From Clostridiaceae bacterium (GTDB lineage Bacteria > Bacillota > Clostridia > Lachnospirales > Lachnospiraceae), in the NCBI GenBank assembly GCA_910574345.1, contig CAJSZV010000018.1:1-64000 (forward strand): a DNA stretch of 64,000 bases. The letters are read 5' to 3'. Shown piece after piece: positions 35,535-43,079 of this stretch; position 1 is the stretch's first letter, and each line of letters opens with the position of its first letter. The position numbers and the translations under genes were made by a program. The notes under the pieces are model-generated. The model did no database searches and was not told the origin of the DNA. It worked only from the letters and a program-made list of their open reading frames with translations.

Positions 35535-35562
35535 CTCTGTCTTGTAAACTGTCAAAGACGGG

Positions 35563-35646
35563 ATTATACTATCCTCCGTAATTTTTTGTCAATATTATCA
35601 TGGGGGATTCTGCCGGTTTCATGGGTAAGGCGGAAAAGCCCATATT
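35563..35646. repeat. 84-bp direct repeat, right copy (with duplicated promoter)
   Basis: Identical to 33516-33599. It carries a second TTGACA-18-TATAAT promoter on the minus strand (35592-35587 and 35568-35563) pointing into the IS 3' end, where it would produce RNA antisense to the transposase unless stopped by the hairpin at 35498-35534. Confidence 0.9.
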
Positions 35647-35701
35647 TTTTCCATGTTTTGGGCATACTAAAACTACAATCAATAGAAATGGGGGAATTGT
35701 C

Positions 35702-36697
35702 ATGTGTACGGCAGCTGCTTATCAAACACGAGATTTTTATTTTGGAAGGACACTGGATTACGATTGTTCTTACGGGGAGGAGGTCACCATAACTCCCCGC
35801 AGGTATTCCTTTCCTTACAGGCGGATGGGGAATATGGACAGACATTATGCCATTATCGGTATGGCTCATGTGGCCCAGGGATATCCTCTTTATTATGACG
35901 GCATGAACGAAAAAGGGCTTGCCATGGCAGGACTGAATTTTGTGGGGAATGCCTGTTATAATCAGCCTGTGGAGGGAAAGGATAATCTGGCGGTCTTTGA
36001 GCTGATTCCCTGGCTCCTTGGCAGCTGTGCCACAGTGAGGGAGTGCAGGGAAAAGCTTGGGAGAGTGAATCTTGTGGACATCCCTTTTCATGAAACTTTG
36101 CCTACGGCACAGCTTCACTGGATGATTGGGGATAAGGATGAGACCATTACTGTGGAGTCAGTGGCTGACGGCCTCCATATCTACGATAATCCAGTGGGGG
36201 TATTGACTAATAATCCTCCTTTTCCGGAGCAGATGTTCTGGCTTAATAATTATATGCAGCTGTCTCCGAAGCCTCCCAGGAACAATTTTTCTCCTGATTT
36301 GCCCCTTAGGGCCTGGAGCCGTGGGATGGGAGCCATGGGACTCCCCGGAGATTTGTCCTCCCAGTCAAGGTTTGTGAGGGCAGCCTTTGTAAAAATGAAT
36401 TCTCTATCCGGGGATTCAGAAAAAGATAGTGTGGGACAGTTTTTTCATATTCTTGGCTCTGTGGAACAGCAAAATGGCTGCTGCGAACTGGAACAGGGAG
36501 GATATGAGAAGACTATCTACACATCCTGCTGCAATACGGCTAAGGGAATCTATTATTACACCACATACGAGAACCGGCAGATTACCGGAGTGGAGCTGTA
36601 CCAGGAAGACATAGAGAAAGAAACGCTGTGCCGGTATCCTCTTATCTATGATGAGCAGATACGCATGCAGAATGCAGGGCGGCAGGGAGCCAGCTGA
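35702..36697 (+). CDS. bsh: Bile salt hydrolase (choloylglycine hydrolase family)
   Basis: A 331-residue N-terminal nucleophile hydrolase that removes glycine or taurine from bile salts. After Met removal Cys2 is the nucleophile (MCTAAAYQTRDFYFGRTLDY); Arg16, Asp19 and Asn79 (AGLNF) and the later VLTNNPPFP and LPLRAWSRGMGAMGLPGDLSS are in the family's positions. The cytosolic enzyme has no signal peptide. The start at 35702 is fixed by Cys2 and GGGGGA; the in-frame extension to 35600 lies in the IS repeat. Penicillin V acylase is the main alternative. No strong promoter is seen between the IS repeat and the start. Confidence 0.88.
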   Translation: MCTAAAYQTRDFYFGRTLDYDCSYGEEVTITPRRYSFPYRRMGNMDRHYAIIGMAHVAQGYPLYYDGMNEKGLAMAGLNFVGNACYNQPVEGKDNLAVFELIPWLLGSCATVRECREKLGRVNLVDIPFHETLPTAQLHWMIGDKDETITVESVADGLHIYDNPVGVLTNNPPFPEQMFWLNNYMQLSPKPPRNNFSPDLPLRAWSRGMGAMGLPGDLSSQSRFVRAAFVKMNSLSGDSEKDSVGQFFHILGSVEQQNGCCELEQGGYEKTIYTSCCNTAKGIYYYTTYENRQITGVELYQEDIEKETLCRYPLIYDEQIRMQNAGRQGAS

Positions 36698-36723
36698 TCT
36701 TGGGATTTGGCTGGATCAGCTGG
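36690..36723. terminator. Hairpin between bsh and ptb
   Basis: Seen: CCAGCTGATC (36690-36699) and GATCAGCTGG (36714-36723), a perfect 10-bp stem with a 14-base loop, overlapping the bsh stop codon. There is no clear T-run on either side, so it may be an inefficient bidirectional terminator between two convergent genes. Confidence 0.5.
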
Positions 36724-36755
36724 TTCTATGAGCTCCCTGAGAAAAGTCTTTGTTT

Positions 36756-37676
36756 TTATGAATGGCTGTCAGCCGATTTTTCCGACAGATATATGGAAAA
36801 CATAATGGACAGCATTTTATTCGCTACCGTATCTGTTCTGGAGGTCATGACAACAGGTACTTTTGTTCCCATTATAACTGCTGCCGTATCCATTTTTGCA
36901 AAAAAGACAAGGCTTTTAAACACACAGTTTGCTGTCTGCAGATTAGGGAATACCAGGATATCCGCACGTCCCGCCACAGGACTTTTAATGTTTTTGTGGC
37001 GGGCTGCATCCTCGGATACAGCGTTGTCCAGGGCCAGAGGCCCGTCTACAATACAGTTTGTTATCTGTCCCCGCTCACACATCTTGCTTAACACTGCGGC
37101 ATCCAAAGTGTCAGGTATTCTGGGATTGATCACTTCCAGGGCTGACAGCAGAGCCACTTTGGGACACTCATATCCCAGACACCTCATGAGTTCCACAGCA
37201 TTTTCGATAATCGCTTTTTTGTCTTCCAGACTGGGGGCTATGGCCATGGCACAGTCTGTCATAAGCTGTATTCCGTCTTCTCCCGGCTTATCATATACGG
37301 TAATCTGTGACAGCAGTTTTCCTGCGTTCAGACCCTGCTCCCTATCCAGTACGGCTTTGAGAAATAGGGCTGTATGAAGGTTCCCTTTCATAATAAGGTG
37401 GCATTGGCCGGATTTTGCCAGCCTTACCACGGTTTTAGCAGCTTCGCCGTGATCAGGGGCGTGAAGTATTTTTACCGTATTTTTGGAAATATTGTTTTTT
37501 TCTATAAGTTCAGAGATCCTTTCACTGTTTCCAACCAGTATAAACCGGGCCATGGAGCGTTTTTCCATTTCTTTTACCAGTTCCATAATATCCTGGTCTT
37601 CAGCCGCCGCGACACCGATTACTTTCGGATGTTTCCTGTCCAGATATTGTTCAATGTCTCTGATGCGTTTTATCAT
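36756..37676 (-). CDS. ptb: Phosphate butyryltransferase (phosphate acyltransferase)
   Basis: A 306-residue enzyme that exchanges CoA for phosphate on a short- or branched-chain acyl group, giving acyl-phosphate. Family marks: LIMKGNLHTALFLKAVLD, YDKPGEDGIQLMTDCAM, and GRADILVFPNLQTANCVFKSL with KMDTAAVIMGTKVPVVMTSR near the end. The start at 37676 has AGGAGG seven bases upstream; it overlaps buk by 26 bases. Last gene of the nine-gene leftward operon. The acyl group could be butyryl, isobutyryl or isovaleryl; sequence alone does not say. Confidence 0.85.
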   Translation of the reverse strand: MIKRIRDIEQYLDRKHPKVIGVAAAEDQDIMELVKEMEKRSMARFILVGNSERISELIEKNNISKNTVKILHAPDHGEAAKTVVRLAKSGQCHLIMKGNLHTALFLKAVLDREQGLNAGKLLSQITVYDKPGEDGIQLMTDCAMAIAPSLEDKKAIIENAVELMRCLGYECPKVALLSALEVINPRIPDTLDAAVLSKMCERGQITNCIVDGPLALDNAVSEDAARHKNIKSPVAGRADILVFPNLQTANCVFKSLVFFAKMDTAAVIMGTKVPVVMTSRTDTVANKMLSIMFSIYLSEKSADSHS

Positions 37677-38772
37677 TGTCTGCCTCCTGCTTCCCATATG
37701 GATACACTTTAAGAGCCTCCTGACCCCTTAGATATCTGAGACAGCCATCTCCCAGGGCTTCCATCTCGTTTTCACCTGGATATAGATAAATCGGGGCTAT
37801 GAAGCCGATTCTCTTCTTTACAAGTCCTATAAAATAGTCAGAGTATGCCAGGCTGCCTGTAAAAGCAATGGCCTCCGTGCGGCCGCACAGAACAGCAGCA
37901 GCGGCTCCGATGGATTTTGCCACCTGATACGCCATGGCCTCATAGACCATTTGAGCCATTTCGTCGCCATCCTTGATTCTCTGTTCTATTTCCAGGCAGT
38001 CTGCAGTCCCCAGATAGCTGATAAGTCCGCCCCGTCCATTGACTTGGCGCAGCATTTCCTGGCAGGTATACTGCCCGGAATAGCAGAGCCGGATTAAATC
38101 TCCCACTGGCAGATCGCCGGATCGCTCTGGAGAGAATGGGCCGTCTCCGTCCAGGGCATTATTGACATCAATGACACGGCCTTTCTTATGTGCGCCTACA
38201 GAGATTCCGCCTCCCAGATGAACGACAATCATATGGGTATTCTCATAAGATTTTCCTATGTTCGTACAGATTTTTCGTGCTGTGGCTTTCTGATTCAGAG
38301 CGTGGAAGCTGGAGATCCGCCGGATAGGGGAGCAGCCGGAGAATCTGGCTTCACTGCACAGCTCGTCGGTCATAGGCGGGTCTACCACAAAGGCCGGTAT
38401 TTCCAGTTCTTTTCCCATGTCATAAGCAATCTGATTGCAGACAGAGCAGGGATGGGAGCCATAGAGACCGCTTTTCATATCCGCAAGCATCTGCTGCCCG
38501 ATTTTATAGATTCCCCCCTCTACAGCCCGCATATTGCCTCCCCGTGTAACCAGGGCGTCTAAGGAATCCAGCCTTATGTCAGCTTCCTTCAGTACGTTTA
38601 ATATGGCTTGTTTTCTGTAATCGTATTGCTCCCAGATGGTTTGATACGGTTCCAGTTCCTTTGTCGTGTGCTTAATGGAGAGAGATAAAAGTATTTCATG
38701 ATTCTTTCGTACTGCTATTTTGGTAGAGGTGGATCCTCCGTTGGTAATTAGAATGCAGTATTCTTTTTCCAT
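37651..38772 (-). CDS. buk: Butyrate kinase / branched-chain acid kinase
   Basis: A 373-residue ASKHA-fold kinase that transfers phosphate from acyl-phosphate to ADP, giving ATP and free acid. Features: NGGSTSTKIAV (phosphate loop), VHLGGGISVGAHKKG, DGPFSPERSGDLP, and the C-terminal AFTGSLAYSDYF. It follows the 2-oxoacid oxidoreductase beta subunit by 12 bases and overlaps ptb. With Ptb it makes the substrate-level phosphorylation step of the operon. Confidence 0.92.
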   Translation of the reverse strand: MEKEYCILITNGGSTSTKIAVRKNHEILLSLSIKHTTKELEPYQTIWEQYDYRKQAILNVLKEADIRLDSLDALVTRGGNMRAVEGGIYKIGQQMLADMKSGLYGSHPCSVCNQIAYDMGKELEIPAFVVDPPMTDELCSEARFSGCSPIRRISSFHALNQKATARKICTNIGKSYENTHMIVVHLGGGISVGAHKKGRVIDVNNALDGDGPFSPERSGDLPVGDLIRLCYSGQYTCQEMLRQVNGRGGLISYLGTADCLEIEQRIKDGDEMAQMVYEAMAYQVAKSIGAAAAVLCGRTEAIAFTGSLAYSDYFIGLVKKRIGFIAPIYLYPGENEMEALGDGCLRYLRGQEALKVYPYGKQEADNDKTHQRH

Positions 38773-38784
38773 ATCATCCTCCCG

Positions 38785-39654
38785 TCACCCTTCTGATGCA
38801 AGAAGCTCACTGTATCGGCAGGAAGTTTCGTTCTGAAGGATTTCCATATCTGCTTTGGTCATGTGTTTAAAACGTCCCTGGAGGCATAGGTAATCGTTAA
38901 TGGGGCGCAGTTCTTTTATTTTTCTGTTTACTGTAATACGGCCGTTTTCATATTCATACAGAACCCAGGCTCCGGTTTCTATTGCCATTCGGCAGACTTC
39001 AACAGATTTACCCGGCGGATAGGCCCAGCCCGTTGGACATGGAGTATGTACATGGAGAAAAGCCGGGCCCTTTGCATCTTTTGCCTTCTTTACTTTTTTC
39101 TCCAGATCCGGCAGATTGGCCGCAGAGCATGCCGCCGCGTAGGGAATGTGATGGGCAATGGCAATCTTAAGCAGATCTTTTTTATAGGTAGGTTTTCCGG
39201 CTGGAGTTGTAGTGGTGCCGGCGCCGTAGGGAGAGGCGCCGGACCCCTGGATTCCTGTGTTCATATAGGCCTCATTATCATAGCAGACATATAGGATTCG
39301 GTCACCCCGTTCCATCATTCCCGACAGAGACTGGAGACCGATATCCGCAGTAGCTCCGTCTCCGGCAAAAGCCAGAACCGTTGTGTGGGTATTGCCCTGT
39401 GCATCAAGTCCGGCTCTTACCCCTGCCGCCGATGCGGCTGTATTCTCCAGATTACACTGATAACCGGCGATCTTTATGTTGGTTACATTATCAATACCGC
39501 TGAAAAGGGCCGCACAGCCCGGCGGGATGATTACTATGGTGTCCTCTCCCAAAGCCCGGATTACCGTTCGGAAGACAAGTTCCAGACCACATCCGGCACA
39601 GGCGTTTACTCCATGGGAGACCAGGCCCTTTGCTTCTGTTTCGATTTTATACAT
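38785..39654 (-). CDS. 2-oxoacid:ferredoxin oxidoreductase, beta subunit
   Basis: A 289-residue thiamine-diphosphate-binding subunit. ACAGCGLEL near the N-terminus, GCAALF, and AFAGDGATADIGLQSLSG then YDNEAYMNTGIQ (metal and diphosphate binding, GDG...N) are the family marks. The start at 39654 is set by GGAGG in the end of the alpha gene. Pyruvate, 2-oxoisovalerate or 2-oxoglutarate types cannot be told apart with confidence; the linkage to Ptb and Buk favours a branched or C4 2-oxoacid. Confidence 0.9.
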   Translation of the reverse strand: MYKIETEAKGLVSHGVNACAGCGLELVFRTVIRALGEDTIVIIPPGCAALFSGIDNVTNIKIAGYQCNLENTAASAAGVRAGLDAQGNTHTTVLAFAGDGATADIGLQSLSGMMERGDRILYVCYDNEAYMNTGIQGSGASPYGAGTTTTPAGKPTYKKDLLKIAIAHHIPYAAACSAANLPDLEKKVKKAKDAKGPAFLHVHTPCPTGWAYPPGKSVEVCRMAIETGAWVLYEYENGRITVNRKIKELRPINDYLCLQGRFKHMTKADMEILQNETSCRYSELLASEG

Positions 39655-40846
39655 ACCTAAGCACCTCCCTGATTTCCATTGGATGTTCCTTTGCATCAAT
39701 CCAGACAGGAACATTGGACGTGGTTTTTGCAGACAGAATATCTTCATACATACGCCGGATGGTTGCCGGGCTTACATCTCTGCCGCCCAGACCTCCTATA
39801 TAATTTTTTATAATCATATGGCTGCCCACTGCGCTTAGAGTCTCATGGAAGAGGGGACCTCCCATGGTGCCCAGGCCGGCGCTTCTGTCAAACACGGCAA
39901 TCCTCCCGGCATTTTGTGTCAATGCTTTCATCTGCTTTGCCGGGAAGGGGCGGAAACAGGTTACCTTTACAGCTCCGACTTTGCTGCCTTGTTTTCTCTG
40001 CTCGTTGACAAAGTGTTTCATGGTTCCGGTCATTGAACCCATTCCCACCAGGATTGTTTCGGCATCCTCTGTTCGGTATCCCTCAAGCATTTGAAGCTTC
40101 CGTCCGAATCGGGATTCAAACTCTGATGCCGCGTCTGCGAATACTTTCTCTGCAGCTTCAAATCCTTTCATCATCTGGTACTTCATTTCCGTAAATTCTT
40201 CCAGGGAGATAAGATCATTGATAAAGACCGGGTCGGCAGGGTCCAGCCAGAAATTCTTTTTTTGATAGGGCCCTACAAATTCTCTTACTTCTTCCTGTTC
40301 AGGCACCAGCACCTTCTGCATAGAATGGGACAGGAAAAATCCATCAAAACATACCATGGCCGGGAGCAGGACTTTTTCATGCTCTGCAACCTTATAAGCC
40401 ATGAGCATCAGATCGAAAATCTCCTGTACGTTTTCACAGTAGAATTGCAGCCAGCCGCTGTCGCGCTCCGCCATACTGTCCTGGTGATCGCACCACAGGC
40501 TCCATGGAGAAGCCAGGGCTCTGTTTACTACAGGCATAACCATGGGAATACGCATACCGGATACCGCGTTGCATATCTCATGCATGAGAGCGAGGCCTAC
40601 AGATGCCGTAGCCGTGGCCGCCCGTATTCCTGTAAGCTGCGCGCCGAGAGCACAGCTTAAAGCGGAGTGTTCCGATTCCACGCGGATAAATTGGGCATCC
40701 ATTGTTTTGCGGGCAATCATATCCGACAGTTTTTCCGCAATAGGGCTTTGGGGTGTGATGGGGTATGCGGCGACTACTTTGACATCGGCCATGCTTACCG
40801 CCTGAACAGCAGCGCCGTTGCCATCTAACATTTTATATTGAGCCAT
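39647..40846 (-). CDS. 2-oxoacid:ferredoxin oxidoreductase, alpha subunit
   Basis: A 399-residue subunit with the opening GNGAAVQAVSMADVKVVAAYPITPQSPI, ESEHSALSCALGAQLTG and TATASVGLALMHE of the PorA/VorB type, and a C-terminal transketolase-like domain (VKVTCFRPFPAKQM). It begins directly at the end of the delta ferredoxin gene (stop and start codons adjacent) and overlaps beta by eight bases. The enzyme decarboxylates 2-oxoacids to acyl-CoA and reduces ferredoxin. Confidence 0.92.
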   Translation of the reverse strand: MAQYKMLDGNGAAVQAVSMADVKVVAAYPITPQSPIAEKLSDMIARKTMDAQFIRVESEHSALSCALGAQLTGIRAATATASVGLALMHEICNAVSGMRIPMVMPVVNRALASPWSLWCDHQDSMAERDSGWLQFYCENVQEIFDLMLMAYKVAEHEKVLLPAMVCFDGFFLSHSMQKVLVPEQEEVREFVGPYQKKNFWLDPADPVFINDLISLEEFTEMKYQMMKGFEAAEKVFADAASEFESRFGRKLQMLEGYRTEDAETILVGMGSMTGTMKHFVNEQRKQGSKVGAVKVTCFRPFPAKQMKALTQNAGRIAVFDRSAGLGTMGGPLFHETLSAVGSHMIIKNYIGGLGGRDVSPATIRRMYEDILSAKTTSNVPVWIDAKEHPMEIREVLRYV

Positions 40847-41125
40847 CTATTTTTCACCTCCTGCGGGTATCATCTCAATACACTTTTTCGGACATTCATT
40901 GGCGCAGATTCCGCATCCTTTGCAAAAATCCCAGGCAAATGTCACACATTCTTCCTGATTCGTTATGATTGTTACGACATCTGCCGGGCAGTATCTCTGG
41001 CAGGTGCCGCATTTGACACATGATTGATAATCCACTGCCGGATATTCCTGACGCCAGGAACCGGTATGTACTGCGCCGAAGATTGTGGCAATGGGCCCCT
41101 GGGCCCTAAATTTTTTTAGCTGCAT
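40847..41125 (-). CDS. 2-oxoacid:ferredoxin oxidoreductase, delta (ferredoxin) subunit
   Basis: A 92-residue subunit with two [4Fe-4S] motifs: CVKCGTCQRYCP and FCKGCGICANECPKKC. It passes electrons from the thiamine site to ferredoxin. The start at 41125 has AGGAGG at seven bases; it overlaps the gamma gene by 20 bases. The N-terminal part (QGPIATIFGAVHTGSWRQEYP) is typical of PorD/VorD subunits. Confidence 0.9.
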   Translation of the reverse strand: MQLKKFRAQGPIATIFGAVHTGSWRQEYPAVDYQSCVKCGTCQRYCPADVVTIITNQEECVTFAWDFCKGCGICANECPKKCIEMIPAGGEK

Positions 41126-41660
41126 CGTAAGCCTCCTTTGCCGCATCTGCATTTGTACCGCCTGTTTTTGCTCCGAAAGCGGACTTGATTGCACTTGTTA
41201 CGGATTCTATTTTTACGATTCCGGTTTTTGCCAGAATGCCCAGCATGGCACTGTTTGGAATACCCCTTTTTATATTTTTTACTGCAATGCCTGTGGCATC
41301 TGCATAATAAACTTCCCGGAATCCGAATGTCTTCTTAAACTGCCTTGCTACAGTTTCCTCTTCGGTGTTGAGAACCAGGACGGCATTGGGGCTGATGCCG
41401 GCTCCGATATCAATCTCCCTGGTTAAAAAGCTCGCATCAGACACCAGAACAAGGTCTGGTTCATAGACAAAACAGTTTAACAGAACAGGCTTGCTGTCGA
41501 TAATAATACTTGTGTTAACAGGTGCGCCGCGCCGTTCATGTCCATAGGAAGGAACCGTTATGGCATATTCTTCTTCATAGATGGAAACCGCTTCAGACAG
41601 GGTCTTGGCCGCTGTTACGATTCCTTGGCCCCCCAGGCCAAAAAACTTAAGTTTAATCAC
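41106..41660 (-). CDS. 2-oxoacid:ferredoxin oxidoreductase, gamma subunit
   Basis: A 184-residue subunit of usual length with the opening FFGLGGQGIVTAAKTLSEA and the VPSYGHERRGAPVNTSIII segment of the POR gamma family, which binds CoA. It follows the unknown 42-kb gene pair by 15 bases and precedes delta, giving the order gamma-delta-alpha-beta found in four-subunit enzymes of Clostridia and archaea. Confidence 0.9.
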   Translation of the reverse strand: MIKLKFFGLGGQGIVTAAKTLSEAVSIYEEEYAITVPSYGHERRGAPVNTSIIIDSKPVLLNCFVYEPDLVLVSDASFLTREIDIGAGISPNAVLVLNTEEETVARQFKKTFGFREVYYADATGIAVKNIKRGIPNSAMLGILAKTGIVKIESVTSAIKSAFGAKTGGTNADAAKEAYDAAKKI

Positions 41661-41675
41661 ATGATCCCCTCCCTT

Positions 41676-42305
41676 CTATAGTTTTTCTGTCAGTTCTAAA
41701 AGCAGATGTTCTGCTTTAAGAGGATTGAAGATCCCGCAGGCGCATGGCTTTGACAATTCCTCTGCCGCATTTTTTGCCGTTTTTTTGCCGGAACGGATGT
41801 CATCCACCATCTTTAAGACCAAACCGGCGGATATCATAGCATGTCCGCACATGGTGGTAATCTCTAATACCTGAGGGGAGGGAAGCTTGTTCGTATTCCC
41901 CCAGATTCCCAGAGAAATGTCCACGGAATGGCGCTGAATGCCGGCTGCTTTTGCACAGCAGTCCACATCGTCTACCAGACCCGAAATCACTGCGGAGTAT
42001 CCGTAATCGGCTTCTTTTAACGCTTTCATTACCTCAATAAGTTTATCCCTGGTGTCAAACACGCCGTGAACCATGGGAACATCCGGCGTTAAGTTGGCCT
42101 TGATTTCATCAAAGGTGTGGGTTGCAAAATTACCGCATCCAATAGCGCCCATATTCACCGGATTGAATTTATGCATCAGGTCCAGATACTTTTTAAATAC
42201 TTCTACGCTGTTCTGATTGTTGATTCCCCGTGCCGGCATAATTAATACTACATAATCATTTTTTTGCCCTGAGCGGGTCTTTAATCTGTGAAGTGTATGG
42301 GTCAT
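41676..42305 (-). CDS. Conserved Cys-rich protein of unknown function, oxidoreductase-linked
   Basis: A 209-residue soluble protein I cannot assign to a function. Conserved-looking segments: DYVVLIMPARGINNQNS, GAIGCGNFATHTFDEIKA, AVISGLVDDVDCCAKAAG, SLGIWGNTNKLP, EITTMCGHAMISAGLV and SKPCACGIFNP. The spread cysteines could hold a metal or cluster but there is no ferredoxin motif. It is coupled by ATGA overlap to the ferredoxin-like gene before it and lies inside the 2-oxoacid oxidoreductase operon. From memory, similar gene pairs are found together in other anaerobes; not checked here. Confidence 0.6.
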   Translation of the reverse strand: MTHTLHRLKTRSGQKNDYVVLIMPARGINNQNSVEVFKKYLDLMHKFNPVNMGAIGCGNFATHTFDEIKANLTPDVPMVHGVFDTRDKLIEVMKALKEADYGYSAVISGLVDDVDCCAKAAGIQRHSVDISLGIWGNTNKLPSPQVLEITTMCGHAMISAGLVLKMVDDIRSGKKTAKNAAEELSKPCACGIFNPLKAEHLLLELTEKL

Positions 42306-43060
42306 AATGAGTTCCCTCCTTCTCTCATCCGGTCTTCATAGCGCGGTCTGCCAAGGCCAAGGTTGGTCTTGGCAGATGCAGCGCACAGATCCAGATCCAA
42401 TTTCTTAATGATATCCATGACCGGAATGGAATCGTCTGTTTCATCTACACGGCAGATCACGCAGAGACTGAATACGGTATCAATATGCTGCGAGGCTTTC
42501 TTAAAGGCCCGAAGCACGGCTTCTGCTCTCTCAAGTCTGCAGGAGAATTCCACTATGGCACTCATAACGACTTCATCCAGTACAGACGGTTCCAGAATTC
42601 CCTGCTTTTTGTCTATAATCAGCGGGGTGACCGGATTATTTACTTCAAAACTTTCTGCATAAGGAGCCACAGCCTGAAGGATTGTCTGGAGATCACGGAA
42701 TGTAGACCCCACACCGGGGCGCCCCAGTTCGGCAGCAAATGTAATCATGTCCAGGCTGTGTACTATGCCAGTGACGTCATTGGTTTTCACTTCTTCCGTT
42801 CCTCTTCCTGCATGTTTGAGGGCGGTATTCTCATGTTTCCCGAATGGATCTGAAAATGCTTTCCGATATGCTCTGGGCACTTCCAAATGGACGTTATAAA
42901 TAGCATTCCGGGGACAGCCGGAATTTTTAAGGCAGACGCCGCATTCTACACACAAATCCAGATCAACAGCCGCTTTTTTCATCTGGATTCCTATGGCGTC
43001 TCTGGGACAATAGGGCAGACATTTGCCGCATCCCACACATTTTTTCTGATTGATATACAT
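42302..43060 (-). CDS. Ferredoxin-domain protein with unknown C-terminal domain
   Basis: A 252-residue protein. Residues 1-50 carry a [4Fe-4S] ferredoxin motif (CVGCGKCLPYCPRDA) and a second, altered one (CVECGVCLKNSGCP). The 180-residue C-terminal domain (EVKTNDVTGIV, ELGRPGVGSTFRDLQ, VLDEVVMSAIVEF, TNLGLGRPRY) is not one whose function I know. It may hand electrons to or from the following Cys-rich protein. It lies between the transporter gene and the oxidoreductase genes. Confidence 0.65.
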   Translation of the reverse strand: MYINQKKCVGCGKCLPYCPRDAIGIQMKKAAVDLDLCVECGVCLKNSGCPRNAIYNVHLEVPRAYRKAFSDPFGKHENTALKHAGRGTEEVKTNDVTGIVHSLDMITFAAELGRPGVGSTFRDLQTILQAVAPYAESFEVNNPVTPLIIDKKQGILEPSVLDEVVMSAIVEFSCRLERAEAVLRAFKKASQHIDTVFSLCVICRVDETDDSIPVMDIIKKLDLDLCAASAKTNLGLGRPRYEDRMREGGNSL

Positions 43061-43079
43061 GAATCAATTCCTCCTGTAT

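Larger units (their letters stand above)
33600..35562 (+). mobile_element. IS1634-family insertion sequence (about 1.96 kb)
   Basis: The element is bounded by the 84-bp repeats. Its ends match as inverted repeats: CGGGTGTTTGACAGTTT on the left and CCCGTCTTTGACAGTTT read inward from the right (14 of 17 identical). One intact transposase gene lies between them, with terminator-like hairpins near both ends. It sits between the kinase operon promoter (minus strand) and the bile salt hydrolase gene. Perfect identity of the flanking repeats suggests a recent insertion. Confidence 0.9.

Noticed and set aside
33516-35646. 84-bp repeats as an attachment site of a site-specific recombinase
   Set aside because: The enclosed element is a DDE transposase IS with terminal inverted repeats, and long target duplications fit its family.
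41676-42305. Calling the Cys-rich protein a ferredoxin
   Set aside because: It has no CxxCxxCxxxC motif; the cysteines are spread over the chain.
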